64,000 nt of DNA from an uncultured Dysgonomonas sp. (GCF_934668725.1 NZ_CAKUOF010000007.1:150904-214903); one strand, 5' to 3'. Positions 7,911-18,582 are shown, counted from the first letter of the stretch. The notes: generated from the letters alone by a model not told the origin. A program made the numbers and translations.

Positions 7911-10475
7911 TTATTTACGATTCTTAGATAACCTGACTCCATATTCTTCCTTAGTTTCGCCCGGTAAGTATTCTATATTATTGATTACAGAGCGTAGACT
8001 GGCTGGAGCCGGATTTAATGTAAATGTGGCCGTATTTTTCATTTTATCGTACCGTATAGTACCTATTGATTGACTAGTATGATAGTTATTAGGAGCAATA
8101 GGAGTTGTTGTATTACTTACATTTAAAGGAACGGAATATGTTTCCTGCATCTGGGTTATACCACCTACATTTTCAAAGTCATATATATTAACAGGTCTCA
8201 TAGTACCTCCTTTATATAAGACGATGTCTATATTAATCGGGTGTCCTTTAATCCCATTACTCCACCATCTAGCGTATAAGTTGATATTAAAATACCTCGG
8301 CAGATCATCATAAATAACAGTAGTTGTTAAATTCGTAAAGTTTACAAAAGCTGTTTCATATCCACTCTGTGTATTATCTCCACCAAACTGCATAACAGTA
8401 AAATTTCTGTATATTATTGATGCCTTAGCTCCGCCACCTCCATACGTACCAAAACCAACTCCTTTATCATCCAAATCAGATACTCCGGTTTCCTTAAAGA
8501 AAGTTCCCGAATCCATATCCCAACTTCCCGAAGGTCTATTACCTACCCTATATCTAACTACCAAGTAATCGAACTCCGGAAACCTAACGTATTTAGCCGA
8601 TTGATTTATTTTAATGGTTTTAGTATAGTTTAAGTCATTAACATGAGCTATAGTAATAAAACCTGTACGATCCAATTCATTAGGCTCTGCCGTAGCAGTA
8701 AAGTGTAGTTCTCCTCCAATATTAGAAGCCGATGTTATCCAACTAGGCTTAGACTTAACAACCCAACTGGCATCTCCTCCATATGCAGCCAAATCCGACT
8801 CTGTAAATGTGCCTCCATCACCGGGTATACCTATTTCTTCTCCTGTTACAGACAATCCTAAGTTACATACCTTGACCTCATCGTACTCCAAAGTATTTTT
8901 ATTTAAAAATTTATAAGTGGTATTATCATAGGTTGTACCTCTGGTAAATCGCAGTGTTTGATTTCCTGTTCCGTTAGTATAATTACAAGACGCAACAGAT
9001 ACATTTCCATCTATCATCATCCATGAGGAGGTGGTAGGGCTAACTGCCAGTGTAACATCCTTGAATGTCGTGGGTTCGGAAATATAGATTGTTTTTGGAT
9101 TTAATGTTATAGAACCTGTTGTAATAATCGGAGTCTGATTTACAGTTATAACTTTTGTCAAATTCTTCACCTTGATCTTCAAAGTTGTAGACCGCGGTAC
9201 AGTATAGTCTGCACCAGCAGCAGTTAATTTTATATTATTGGTAGCATCGAAAGAGGCTGTTAACCAACTCGCACCCGACTCTAGCGAGCAATCACCTGTT
9301 TCAGCATTCGTTGCATAATAAAAATTTTTACTTACTCCCATATCAAACACTGTCTCTTTCACCGTAAGATAAGTTTGAGAGATATCCGAAATTATTGTAT
9401 TTTCATCCCAAGGTAATATATTTAATGTGCCATCAACCAGTTTTGCTGAAGCATCTGTTTCTCCTCCCAAAGAAGAGATGTTTAGTGTTATATCATATAT
9501 CGTATTACGGTTGATCTTATAACCATTCTCTTGATTGATTAGTACTTTATAATAATTTTCGGTTTTTACTGTGGTATCCCCTTCCTTCTGATAAGGAATT
9601 TGAAGTACAACAAAAGTGACATCTTTTTCCACATCATAAGTTGGCCGTAAATTTTCATTGATATAAGCATGAGTTGTCGATTTAGTTGTTCCAACTCCTC
9701 TTTCCGAAGGTACTACGGTTTTGAAATCATAAGATATATAATTAGCTGTGGAAGGACTAGTTAAAGCCGAGACAATATTAGAACAATCTGCAACATTTGC
9801 CATCTTAACCGATAGATTTTGATTAGCCGGAGCGAGTAAATACTTAACTCCACCAAAAATAAAATCGTTTGTGTTTACAGTCATCTTTACTTTCGCCACA
9901 TTACGCACCAAAGAAATAGACGCTCTAACATCGGTTATGAAGTTATGGTCTTTCTTAACTCCATGCATCAAAAGAGGCTTATTTCCATCAGGCTGTGCAA
10001 TTTCTGCTGTAATAGCATCAGTTATTAGAGCCTCTAAACTACTTTCATTAGTAACCGAAGCCAATTTACTTTCGACTATATTACTAACTATATGTATATT
10101 TCTTGCTTTATCGAGATCTGCAAGTATTACAGAATTTAATACCATAATCACTTGGTCGCTTACCCATCTGCTCATATCAATATCGGCGGACGCACCTGTA
10201 TAAGGTACATCTATTCGAATAGAAAATTCTTTATTTCCTGTAGAGCTCTCGAATATAAATAATGAAAGATCTTTAACCAGAGTTTCTTCATCAGTAGCTG
10301 TGCTTCTTAACTCAGGTGTATTAACCGAAGGCAATTGCAGAGCAATCTGCACTTTACCGTCAATGGGTTTCGAGTTTCCCAATTCATCCTGCTCCTTCGC
10401 GCAAGAAGGGAGAAAGAGTATTATCAGTAAAAAAGTTATTATTTTGATGTATTTATTCTTTATTCTAAAGTACAT
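7911..10475 (-). CDS. Large fimbrial accessory lipoprotein with two BACON domains
   Basis: 854 residues with a lipoprotein signal (LPSC, Cys25). The N-terminal 350 residues resemble Mfa/FimD-type accessory subunits (VKDLSLFIFESSTGN, then SISLVRNVAKVKMTVN). Two BACON-like repeats follow at about 385-450 (SGASWLTASF to ITVNQTP) and 550-620 (SKPSWITSAS to IKINQ), then a C-terminal beta-rich domain. Such modular proteins usually sit at the fimbrial tip and bind glycans or other cells, a role inferred here. It lies 11 bp from the previous gene, so the two are cotranscribed. Confidence 0.78.
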   Translation of the reverse strand: MYFRIKNKYIKIITFLLIILFLPSCAKEQDELGNSKPIDGKVQIALQLPSVNTPELRSTATDEETLVKDLSLFIFESSTGNKEFSIRIDVPYTGASADIDMSRWVSDQVIMVLNSVILADLDKARNIHIVSNIVESKLASVTNESSLEALITDAITAEIAQPDGNKPLLMHGVKKDHNFITDVRASISLVRNVAKVKMTVNTNDFIFGGVKYLLAPANQNLSVKMANVADCSNIVSALTSPSTANYISYDFKTVVPSERGVGTTKSTTHAYINENLRPTYDVEKDVTFVVLQIPYQKEGDTTVKTENYYKVLINQENGYKINRNTIYDITLNISSLGGETDASAKLVDGTLNILPWDENTIISDISQTYLTVKETVFDMGVSKNFYYATNAETGDCSLESGASWLTASFDATNNIKLTAAGADYTVPRSTTLKIKVKNLTKVITVNQTPIITTGSITLNPKTIYISEPTTFKDVTLAVSPTTSSWMMIDGNVSVASCNYTNGTGNQTLRFTRGTTYDNTTYKFLNKNTLEYDEVKVCNLGLSVTGEEIGIPGDGGTFTESDLAAYGGDASWVVKSKPSWITSASNIGGELHFTATAEPNELDRTGFITIAHVNDLNYTKTIKINQSAKYVRFPEFDYLVVRYRVGNRPSGSWDMDSGTFFKETGVSDLDDKGVGFGTYGGGGAKASIIYRNFTVMQFGGDNTQSGYETAFVNFTNLTTTVIYDDLPRYFNINLYARWWSNGIKGHPINIDIVLYKGGTMRPVNIYDFENVGGITQMQETYSVPLNVSNTTTPIAPNNYHTSQSIGTIRYDKMKNTATFTLNPAPASLRSVINNIEYLPGETKEEYGVRLSKNRK

Positions 10476-10486
10476 GAGCTAACGTT

Positions 10487-11707
10487 TTAGGGTATTAATA
10501 TTCTTAAACCGGTGATATCATATTGCTCTTTAGAACCGTCTAAACCCGAAATGAAAAGGTTCAACTTAGTAGAAAGAGCAGCTCCTGCGGTTTTACGTCT
10601 TACTTGAATATTGACAGGAGAAACTGTTTTTTGTCCGAATGTTACACTTTCCTCGACAAACTCAAAATTTATAGGATCTTCAAGTGTTACCCACCAATTT
10701 CGTTCTTGCTTCATATTCATGGCATAAGTAGCGACATACCCCGAGTTGCCCGAAGGAGTCATAGTATACATATCTATATTATTGGAAGAATATACTGTAG
10801 ACCAATCCCTTACATCAACCTTTACTTCGATCCCTCCTTTTGCAATAAGGCTTACTTCCAGAATTTTATTATCCTGAGGGACAATAGGAATTTCTACCTC
10901 ATTTATATAACCTGTTCCACCGGCAGTTATAAGTTTTACTCCCACTGAAATCTTGTGAGTACTTATGTCACCAACCGACAACGATTTGTGGGCAGGAATA
11001 ATAAAATCAATCGTGTCGCTTTGTTGATGTCCTGCAAGAGAAACCGATTCATGAAATGTTACAGCCTTTGTCATGGGAATATTCGTTGTGGTTGGATTGG
11101 TTTTATTAGGATACAAACCTCCACTCCACGATAAACTTGTAGGAACATTTATCAATGAAAAAGTATGTCCTCCGCCCAACTTAAATCCAACACCATCTTT
11201 CAGGACTAAGCGTACTTTAGCAACATTACGATCTAAAACAGCTGCAGTTTCATGAGACTGATCTTTTACGATTGTCACCCCATTAATTAAAGCTGTACGA
11301 ATCTCAGGTACATCCGGTAACAGTCCTCCCGAAGGTTGAGTTACCCACATTGGCATATCCGATTTAGCGGATGTAAATTGGGGAGAGATTAAATGAGGAC
11401 GAATATCCATTTCGTTACAACCAACCAGCACAAAATTCCATTTACCCACAAGCATATCCATTTTAAGATATTCCGGAGTACGTTCTATATTCAATGGCAT
11501 ATGGTTGAAGTAGTCTAGATTGGGAGCCTGTCCGTTAAAAGCATACAGCTCGGAATATTGCCTAATATTTTCCGACACTCCGGAGACTCTCAACTGAATA
11601 CCATTCCTTACAATTTCATTATCAGCTATAAGCTCTTCGTTACTACAGGACGAGTATCCCAGAAGCAGACACAAAGCCACTGCTGCATATTTTACTTTTG
11701 CGTACAT
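10487..11707 (-). CDS. Fimbrial accessory lipoprotein (FimC/Mfa3-like)
   Basis: 406 residues with a lipoprotein signal (GYSSC, Cys21). The DRNVAKVRLVLKDGVGF segment near residue 160 is the beta-strand signature shared by the fimbrillin and Mfa superfamily before the second domain. Length and order (first of three lipoproteins after the surface and OmpA genes) match the FimC/D/E or Mfa3/4/5 sets of Porphyromonas. The exact equivalent cannot be assigned. It is likely exported as a lipoprotein and matured at the surface like other type V pilins. Confidence 0.72.
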   Translation of the reverse strand: MYAKVKYAAVALCLLLGYSSCSNEELIADNEIVRNGIQLRVSGVSENIRQYSELYAFNGQAPNLDYFNHMPLNIERTPEYLKMDMLVGKWNFVLVGCNEMDIRPHLISPQFTSAKSDMPMWVTQPSGGLLPDVPEIRTALINGVTIVKDQSHETAAVLDRNVAKVRLVLKDGVGFKLGGGHTFSLINVPTSLSWSGGLYPNKTNPTTTNIPMTKAVTFHESVSLAGHQQSDTIDFIIPAHKSLSVGDISTHKISVGVKLITAGGTGYINEVEIPIVPQDNKILEVSLIAKGGIEVKVDVRDWSTVYSSNNIDMYTMTPSGNSGYVATYAMNMKQERNWWVTLEDPINFEFVEESVTFGQKTVSPVNIQVRRKTAGAALSTKLNLFISGLDGSKEQYDITGLRILIP

Positions 11708-11840
11708 GTTTATATTTTTTTATTTCGGAATTAGCCTCATAACCGTTTTACACGATAAACTAGATTCCAATTTTCAATTACCTAATTATATCCAATCCGG
11801 ACAGTTCTATCTATCAGCCGATCTAAAAAACAATTACTAT

Positions 11841-12341
11841 TTATTGAAAAGTATAGTGTACGTTACACCAAGAGATTTTAGCTTCTTTATCTTTCAGTAA
11901 GGACATCGAAGATATTCCTGCATAAGCAAAAGCTCCGGAAAAAGTCTCCTCATTATTTTTTATTCTCAATTTGTCTGCACCATACAATTTCTCCACTTTG
12001 GTAAGTCCTTTGACTACAACCAACTTATTTGTATCCCCGTAAGCAAATGTTACCCATTCAGCTTGCTGATTATCATAGACTTTTAAAACTCCTTTTTCGA
12101 ATCGATACTCATATGTATACCTTTCGGGCATAAAACAGAGTTTTGAATCGTTTACAAAAATCAACATGGAATGCTCAAGATATGAATCTTCGACACCGAT
12201 ATAGTCGACCCATAATTTCTTAGGGTCTAATTCGGATGTTTCCAATTCTACAGCTCCTTTTTTGGAGCCTGCAAACATTTTAAATTCTTTTATCCGGCAA
12301 TGCCTGAAAGATAGAACCAAGGGTAAAATATTTTTTCTCAT
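11841..12341 (-). CDS. Hypothetical protein within the fimbrial operon
   Basis: A 166-residue protein I do not recognise. The N-terminus (MRKNILPLVLSFRHC) is weakly hydrophobic and is not a proper signal peptide. The rest is beta-rich with many aromatic residues (YTYEYRFEKGVLKVY). An internal ATG at residue 22 (MFAGSKKG) is an alternative start. It is preceded by a strong hairpin (12430-12484) and followed by a 133-bp gap that holds nothing I recognise. Confidence 0.6.
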   Translation of the reverse strand: MRKNILPLVLSFRHCRIKEFKMFAGSKKGAVELETSELDPKKLWVDYIGVEDSYLEHSMLIFVNDSKLCFMPERYTYEYRFEKGVLKVYDNQQAEWVTFAYGDTNKLVVVKGLTKVEKLYGADKLRIKNNEETFSGAFAYAGISSMSLLKDKEAKISWCNVHYTFQ

Positions 12342-12429
12342 ATATTTTTCTTATTCTAAAGTTCGATTCAAAAAAGGATATTTATTTAAGAACGTAACAG
12401 ACTACGGTGATCTGATCGTTTAGTCATCA

Positions 12430-12484
12430 CTTTCATCACTGGTGTCTTTGTCATGGAAGGATAAGACACCGTATGATGAGAAAG
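12430..12484 (-). terminator. Intra-operon hairpin (attenuator or terminator)
   Basis: GGTGTCTT (12441-12448) pairs perfectly with AAGACACC (12463-12470). The stem extends outward through CTTTCATCA and TGATGAGAAAG with a 2-nt bulge. It lies in the 150-bp gap between the Calx-beta gene and the small gene at 11841. No strong T-run follows on the minus strand, so attenuation or mRNA processing is more likely than full termination. Confidence 0.55.
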
Positions 12485-12491
12485 TAAGCAT

Positions 12492-14963
12492 TTAGTCATT
12501 AATGGTAAAACCTGCATATTTTCCATCTGATGCAATATTTATTTGAGGTGCATTAGCAGGAGTCATCACAGAATCCAGACCAACTACCAGTTTTTTAGCA
12601 CCTAGTTTATCTTTATCAAAAAGAATAATACCATTTAAGTTTACAGCACTTCTGTTTCCATCACCCCAAATACGCAAGTCATGAAGGTTCGTGAAAACAA
12701 AGTCTTTACCCTCAGCAGCTGTTGTTTCGGCAGCTACAGAAGACGAGATAGTTATATCACCACCTGTTGCATTTGTTAATAATGCGCCATCAGAAGCTCT
12801 CAATAAAGAGATACGGAAGAAACCCGATACAATATTATTCATACGCCCATGGTCACCTAATGACGTAACAGCAAGCATTGCAGGTTGGTCAACTACTGTA
12901 CCCAAACAACTCAACAGAGAGCTTTCGAAACCTACATTCGCATCACTGATAGCATTTACTTTATTAAAGTCTACGATTACTGTTTTAGGCAATTCGTATC
13001 GGGTATCAGTTAATGTTCTCACATTGAATTTCCCAGTCTTCGATCCATTAGCAATAGTCAAACGAGGAGTTATACCCATGTCAAAGTCAAGAGCATCTGC
13101 CGTTCCTTTTCCATAACTGCCATCTATTACAATATCTGAACCTGTTTGATTTACCAAAGATTCTCCATTTGTTTTGAAGATTCCCAATTCGTAAATGATA
13201 TCTCTTTCTCCTTCAAGACCATCTACGGTATTTACCAATTTCACTACTACTTCCTGATCTTCAATAGTGGCTGTTCCTTTAGGCTTTACCAGGTAACTTT
13301 TACTAATATTGGCAAGATGCATCTCAAATAATTTACGCCCTTCCACCAAATTGTTGGCCTTGATCGGAACCTCTACATCTTGTTTGATCATATATTTAGC
13401 TGCTCCATCGTTAGAAGGCACAAAAGATAAACTCCCTTTTATCGGAGAATAGTTATTAGCTTCTGTGGCTGTACCTTCCTTTGTAAAATACTCAACAGTT
13501 ACAGGGACGGGAACTCCCTGATCCGTGGTTGAATATCCGGTTAAAGTCACTGTAAATAAAGCTGTGGTATAACCGTTTACCGGTTTATTTATTCTGACAT
13601 CCGAAACGTAAACTCCATGCCCGAGTTTAACTAAACGGTTATTCATGTCTTTCAAAAGAACATCTCCATTTGAAGTGAAATTAACATCATTGAATGATTT
13701 CTTTGAGTCTTCAACAGCATAACGGTCAAACAATAAATCGCCCATATTAGAAACCATACAAATACGTCCGGAAGAAGTACTTGCTAAGAATATTCCATTA
13801 GGACTTAGTTGTGTTTTATTAAAATTACCATCTGTAGATTTTTGATATATCTGGCGTCCGTCTTTTGCTAAACCAATAATTGTTCCTCTAGCTCTATCGT
13901 TATCAAAACCTACAATTACAGACTCGCCCGACACAGCATCTATTCCCATACCGGAGATACTTTCCTTCATCACATACTTTTGCAAATCAGTTCCATCATT
14001 ACGTAATAATGAATAATAGCTTTTGTCACTTCCATTTCCTCCGACAAGGATATTTCCATTATTTGCCAAATACAAATGCTCTAAAGAGGTTAATTGTGAG
14101 GCAGGTACAATCCCCTTGTTAAAAACAATGTCTCCTTCTGCTCTTATTTTAAGCACTCTTCCCCCTCCTGAATCACTATTTCCGACGAGAAATACATGTC
14201 CATCCTGAGATGTTATCATTTTATTAATATAAAACCCTGCATCCGGTAATACTGTAACAAATAAAGGTTTACCATTACTGTCTAATCGCGTAACAGATGC
14301 ACCGACTCCATCTTCCGATGTAAAAGCCGCATATACAAATTCGGAAGAACTTCCCAATATATCAAAAGCAACACAAGTACCACTTTCAGTAGCTACATAC
14401 TTGTATATTATTTTTCCGGCAGCATCTACTTTTCCTACCATCCCGGCTTTAATATTCAAAGGAGTAGGTTCATATCCTCCAAGAATCAAGCTTCCGTCTT
14501 TCAGAATCTTACCACAAAATAATTCGCTTCCTTCACTTCCCAGATAAACATCTGTAGATATCTCCCCTTTATTATCTATAATCAATGCTCGACCCGAAAT
14601 TTGTGCAGACCTTTTACCTTTTGAGTTGACATTCGACTGACCTATGATAAGTACCTTATTATTCCCCGCATAATAAACATTATTAACTGAAATAAACCCT
14701 GTAGGCAATGAACGCGAAAATCGGGTATCACCTTCTCTTTTGACCCAAGTCACTGTAGTCTTATTATTGTCAGTACCCACAAGAACAGCTTCACCATCGG
14801 CAACAGGACATAAATGTTGATAATCTATATTTTCTCCATATGTCCGGTCAAAAACCACCGGCATATATTGAGCTTTAAGTGTATTTATAGGAAACCCAAT
14901 CAATAAGGCACAAATTAGCAAACTGCCATATATCTTTTTTCTGCACTTCATAATTATATTCAT
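12492..14963 (-). CDS. Secreted surface protein: beta-propeller plus Calx-beta domain
   Basis: 823 residues; the start may be the ATG four codons in (MKCRKKIYG). A signal peptide ends near LKAQ. Residues about 35-450 are repeated blades of the type KTTVTWVKREGD, SLILGGYE and VFLVGNSDSGGG, like a WD/PQQ-style propeller. Residues about 455-575 carry a Calx-beta motif (EYFTKEGTATEANNYSPIKG), and a second related beta domain follows. Such proteins are usually adhesins or matrix-binding. It lies 3 bp after the OmpA-family gene and is surely cotranscribed, so a role on the fimbrial outer-membrane complex is likely. Confidence 0.75.
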   Translation of the reverse strand: MNIIMKCRKKIYGSLLICALLIGFPINTLKAQYMPVVFDRTYGENIDYQHLCPVADGEAVLVGTDNNKTTVTWVKREGDTRFSRSLPTGFISVNNVYYAGNNKVLIIGQSNVNSKGKRSAQISGRALIIDNKGEISTDVYLGSEGSELFCGKILKDGSLILGGYEPTPLNIKAGMVGKVDAAGKIIYKYVATESGTCVAFDILGSSSEFVYAAFTSEDGVGASVTRLDSNGKPLFVTVLPDAGFYINKMITSQDGHVFLVGNSDSGGGRVLKIRAEGDIVFNKGIVPASQLTSLEHLYLANNGNILVGGNGSDKSYYSLLRNDGTDLQKYVMKESISGMGIDAVSGESVIVGFDNDRARGTIIGLAKDGRQIYQKSTDGNFNKTQLSPNGIFLASTSSGRICMVSNMGDLLFDRYAVEDSKKSFNDVNFTSNGDVLLKDMNNRLVKLGHGVYVSDVRINKPVNGYTTALFTVTLTGYSTTDQGVPVPVTVEYFTKEGTATEANNYSPIKGSLSFVPSNDGAAKYMIKQDVEVPIKANNLVEGRKLFEMHLANISKSYLVKPKGTATIEDQEVVVKLVNTVDGLEGERDIIYELGIFKTNGESLVNQTGSDIVIDGSYGKGTADALDFDMGITPRLTIANGSKTGKFNVRTLTDTRYELPKTVIVDFNKVNAISDANVGFESSLLSCLGTVVDQPAMLAVTSLGDHGRMNNIVSGFFRISLLRASDGALLTNATGGDITISSSVAAETTAAEGKDFVFTNLHDLRIWGDGNRSAVNLNGIILFDKDKLGAKKLVVGLDSVMTPANAPQINIASDGKYAGFTIND

Positions 14964-14966
14964 TTG

Positions 14967-16886
14967 TTATTTTATTATTGCTTTTATTTCAACACGTCTG
15001 GCTTTGCGATTCATCCATATTTTCTGCTCCCAAATAGAAGAATTACCTCTATTATATTGTAATTCTCTTTTATAAAAGGAAGCTACCGGTTCTTGTCCAT
15101 CATCTTCCATATCTTTCTTTGTAAGGAAAATCTGACCTTTACCTGCAATCTTTGTTTTTACTTTGATTCCTTTGTTCATTAACCATGAATAAACTGATTC
15201 TGCTCTTTTCTCCGACAATAAAAGGTTATACCCCTCTCCCCCCATTTCGTCAGCATATCCGTCAATAATCAAAGATTCAACTTGGCTGAAATCCGTATCA
15301 TCTAGAAAATTTTGCAAAGCTTCGATCGCGGTATAGTTTAATTCCGAATTGTCGAAGTCAAAATACACGGTTAACATTGATTCTGTATAGAATGAGTACT
15401 TGGGAAGTTCCTCATGACGAGGTGCATTAAAGTCCCCACCATCCTTAATCAAGCTTATAGCTCCGCTGGAAATGGCATTAGCTTCCGACATCCCATATAT
15501 TAAACTATTCTTGTTCTTTAGATTATTACGATAGAAATAAAATATATCATCCTGATGTTGGAGTAACCGGTCTGAAACGATATAGCCCCTGTCATTATCG
15601 ATTCGAAGCATACTAAAATCATTCAATACTGAATTAATCGGATAATCAAAGTGGATTAAACTTCCTTTAGTTACAACACCTTTTTCATAAATAATACCAT
15701 AAATGTCATATCCTCCAAAGCCAACATGCCCATTAGAGGCAAAAATCAATAAATCATTGTATATGGTAGGGGATATTTCATCACCTTCGGTATTTACCTG
15801 TGCCCCAAGGTTCACAGGGTCTCCCCACCTCTGAAGCTCGTTATCCCATTCGGATATATATATATCATAACCTCCATAACCTCCCGGCATATCAGAAGAA
15901 AAAAGTAAAAATCTGTCGTTGTCAAAAAGAAAAGGGTGAGCATAGGATGCTTCTTTCTTTTGAGGAAAAGCCAGTTCAAATGAGGACCAACCATTACGTT
16001 TACTATTGTAATTTGAATAATACAGTTTCGTTTTAAAAGCATTAATTCCTTTTGACGAGATATCAATTTGCTCACCTTTATCATAGGATAATGATGTTAC
16101 GATCATACGGCTCATATCTTCTGCAAAAGAAAGAGGTCCATTTTGCAAATCAATAGGAACCATATGTAAAAACTCGCGGGATCTCTTTTTTCTTCCTGCG
16201 ACAGCATTCAGCGAAAACTCTGAATTTTCATCTAAGGAATAATATTTTGTTCTATGGTAGAATTTCTTATTAGGATCATGAAATTTACTATTGCTGGTAG
16301 CATAAAAGTACTCGTTATTCATTTTTCCTACCCAAAATTCAGAAAATGGAGTATTGCCTTTATCCAACCTCTCAACAATAAATTCGGGTGCTCCTACAGG
16401 CATAAATCCATCCTCAAAATCAAGTGCATGCACTATATTCAAATAACGCTGATCTTTATTGTAAACATCACGATAGGCATATTTTCTGGCAATTCTAACA
16501 GCTTCCATTTTTGCACCCGAATATCTAAGCGCATCCAGATAATTACATATATCGGAAGCATTAAATAAATCTTCATTTAACAGCATTGCCTTTTCATAAT
16601 GAGGTATTGAAGCTGTATAATTCAATAAATTAAGATACAACCTTGCCGTTTTCAGATGAAGTAATGCATTATAAGTATTACTGGCATTTTGCGTAAGAGC
16701 CGATTCATAAAGCTTCATAGCTTGTTCGAACTCCTGCCGGACGAATTTCCGGTCGGCCTTTATTTCTGTTTTGCGGGCTTTATTATCTTGTTTGTTTTGT
16801 TGCTTATCTTTTGGATATACATGTAGCGACATTGCAGCTAATAAAGACAAAGTCAAAAAGCCGATTTTCATTTTTCTATTTATCAT
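14967..16886 (-). CDS. OmpA-family protein with TPR and PD40-like propeller (PorE-like)
   Basis: 639 residues. A signal-like N-terminus is followed by TPR-type helices at about 45-160 (QAMKLYESALTQNASNTYNA). A PD40/WD40-like propeller spans about 165-470 (PHPFLFDNDR-type blades with SDMPGGYGGYDIYIS and ASNGHVGFGGYDIYG). The C-terminal OmpA peptidoglycan-binding domain at about 505-610 has VYFDFDNSELNYTAIEAL and LLLSEKRAESVYSWL. This is the order seen in PorE-type proteins that tie outer-membrane machines to peptidoglycan. The stop is 3 bp from the next start. It probably anchors the fimbrial assembly in the cell wall. Confidence 0.85.
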   Translation of the reverse strand: MINRKMKIGFLTLSLLAAMSLHVYPKDKQQNKQDNKARKTEIKADRKFVRQEFEQAMKLYESALTQNASNTYNALLHLKTARLYLNLLNYTASIPHYEKAMLLNEDLFNASDICNYLDALRYSGAKMEAVRIARKYAYRDVYNKDQRYLNIVHALDFEDGFMPVGAPEFIVERLDKGNTPFSEFWVGKMNNEYFYATSNSKFHDPNKKFYHRTKYYSLDENSEFSLNAVAGRKKRSREFLHMVPIDLQNGPLSFAEDMSRMIVTSLSYDKGEQIDISSKGINAFKTKLYYSNYNSKRNGWSSFELAFPQKKEASYAHPFLFDNDRFLLFSSDMPGGYGGYDIYISEWDNELQRWGDPVNLGAQVNTEGDEISPTIYNDLLIFASNGHVGFGGYDIYGIIYEKGVVTKGSLIHFDYPINSVLNDFSMLRIDNDRGYIVSDRLLQHQDDIFYFYRNNLKNKNSLIYGMSEANAISSGAISLIKDGGDFNAPRHEELPKYSFYTESMLTVYFDFDNSELNYTAIEALQNFLDDTDFSQVESLIIDGYADEMGGEGYNLLLSEKRAESVYSWLMNKGIKVKTKIAGKGQIFLTKKDMEDDGQEPVASFYKRELQYNRGNSSIWEQKIWMNRKARRVEIKAIIK

Positions 16887-16897
16887 TATTTTTGATA

Positions 16898-17497
16898 TTA
16901 TCTGAATATGTTATATACTAGATGCACTCCAAATTTTGTGGGTCCAACGTAAGCTTTTGTTTTTTTTCGTTCTATAGGATAATCAGCATATTCTCCACCT
17001 AATTCATACTTGTCATATTGCATATGAGCATAACCTAACCCCAGATTAACTTCTAGCCGAAATCGGCTCGACAAATAAAATTTATATCCGGTCGAAAGTC
17101 CGGCCGATAGCCCCCAACCTTTTCTCCGGTAGCTGGTTTTATCATCGTCACTGTTCTTCAATCCTATATTGAAATTACCATACATTGCATAAGGACCGAC
17201 ATAGAATCCATCCCACAAGTCATTGGTATAATAATATTTCGGATTAATATAGTATCTCACATCAATACTCCCGATAAGAGTTCTGAAAACCTCTTCATCC
17301 TTTTTAAAAAGATAAGGAGCCCATAATATATCTCCATTAACTGTCAGCTGTTTACCAACAGACCATTCGGCTCCAACATTTGGAGTACCTGTAAGTATTA
17401 AAGGGATATTTGTCTTCAAAGCTTGTGCCTGAGACGAGGGGCTATAATATAAACATAGTGCCAGAAAAACTAATATGTGTTGTAGAAAGCGTTTCAT
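16898..17497 (-). CDS. DUF3575 outer-membrane protein
   Basis: 199 residues with a signal peptide ending around SSQAQALKTN. The sequence KTNIPLILTGTPNVGAEWSV followed by barrel-like strands (WAPYLFKKDEEVFRTLIGSIDVRYYINPKYYY) is the typical DUF3575 pattern. This family is repeatedly found in Bacteroidetes fimbrial operons next to OmpA/DUF3868 proteins, but its function is not established. It lies between the FimB/Mfa2-like anchor and the OmpA protein with short gaps. Confidence 0.88.
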   Translation of the reverse strand: MKRFLQHILVFLALCLYYSPSSQAQALKTNIPLILTGTPNVGAEWSVGKQLTVNGDILWAPYLFKKDEEVFRTLIGSIDVRYYINPKYYYTNDLWDGFYVGPYAMYGNFNIGLKNSDDDKTSYRRKGWGLSAGLSTGYKFYLSSRFRLEVNLGLGYAHMQYDKYELGGEYADYPIERKKTKAYVGPTKFGVHLVYNIFR

Positions 17498-17532
17498 CTA
17501 ATTAATTATATTTATTGATATTCAAATTCATG

Positions 17533-18543
17533 TTATACCTCAGTACCTCCACCACCGGGAGTATTATCTTTTCCGGCTTCAATTATAGGATTCCAATCAA
17601 GCAAATCTTTTAATGTGAGTACTTTTACATCCTTACCATCAATAGTTACCATAATAGTCTCTGCCATATGCAATATTTTAGGTTGATATTTGGCATCTGT
17701 AACTTCAACATGAAGAAAATCTATAGGCTGATTATTTGCATCAAAAAATGTCAACTTAAAGTTGATGGGCTCCGAAAGGTTTCCTTCAGCCGAAAGATCA
17801 GGAGATGGCAGATAATAATTTTCAAATCCAAATTCGAAATCTAAATAAGGATTTTCATATAATTTAGCAGTCAATAGCATCTTATCATTTGCATTGCTGC
17901 GGGAGGAGCGAGTATTGATAGAGTCGGAGATCTGAGACAAGTATTGGCATGTACCAACGCCTGAAGCTAAAATCTCAACTTTCTTTATATTATTAAGTGT
18001 CAGTTTCGAATTAAAAACCTCTAAGTTCTTTATTGCAAAACAAATACGTCCCACATATTTATGTTCAAACAATGCTGTATCCGTAACTAATGGACCTGGA
18101 ATGCGAATAAGTGGTGAAACATATTCCGATAAAATTACAGGAGGTTCTTTATAGTAACCATCCTCTGATTTTTGCAAAGTAAATTTTGCAGTATTATAAG
18201 ATTGTATTTCGGAAAAATCGACTCCGCTTATATTGGAAAAACAATGAACAGGATGCATTCCCGGTAAAAGTTTGAAATGAAAATTTCCTACCATAGTTCT
18301 TGCATTATCCTCAAAAGGGTGTAAAGAATAACGATCCTTTTCCAGATCTGTATTGTAAATGAAGATTCTGACATCATCCACTTTATACGTCTCAGTTCTC
18401 CTATTCACATCAGCTTTGGGCACATATACCACATAGTTTGTTTCATCTTCAAAATAATCATAGGTGCAAGACGAGAGTAAACAAAGGCATATCAAAACAG
18501 ATGACAAACAAAGTCTTGTAGTATATTTATGTATATTATTCAT
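17533..18543 (-). CDS. FimB/Mfa2-type fimbrial anchor lipoprotein
   Basis: 336 residues with lipobox LLSSC (Cys26). The sequence YKVDDVRIFIYNTDLEKDRY and LPGMHPVHCFSNISG match the strand pattern of the FimB/Mfa2 family, which terminates and anchors type V fimbriae in the outer membrane. It follows the major fimbrillin gene, the same order as fimA-fimB and mfa1-mfa2 in Porphyromonas. A strong hairpin lies between the two genes, which would lower anchor expression relative to the shaft subunit. Confidence 0.85.
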   Translation of the reverse strand: MNNIHKYTTRLCLSSVLICLCLLSSCTYDYFEDETNYVVYVPKADVNRRTETYKVDDVRIFIYNTDLEKDRYSLHPFEDNARTMVGNFHFKLLPGMHPVHCFSNISGVDFSEIQSYNTAKFTLQKSEDGYYKEPPVILSEYVSPLIRIPGPLVTDTALFEHKYVGRICFAIKNLEVFNSKLTLNNIKKVEILASGVGTCQYLSQISDSINTRSSRSNANDKMLLTAKLYENPYLDFEFGFENYYLPSPDLSAEGNLSEPINFKLTFFDANNQPIDFLHVEVTDAKYQPKILHMAETIMVTIDGKDVKVLTLKDLLDWNPIIEAGKDNTPGGGGTEV

Positions 18544-18582
18544 TGCTCTTCACTTTGGTAGAATAAATGTTTTTAAGTTATG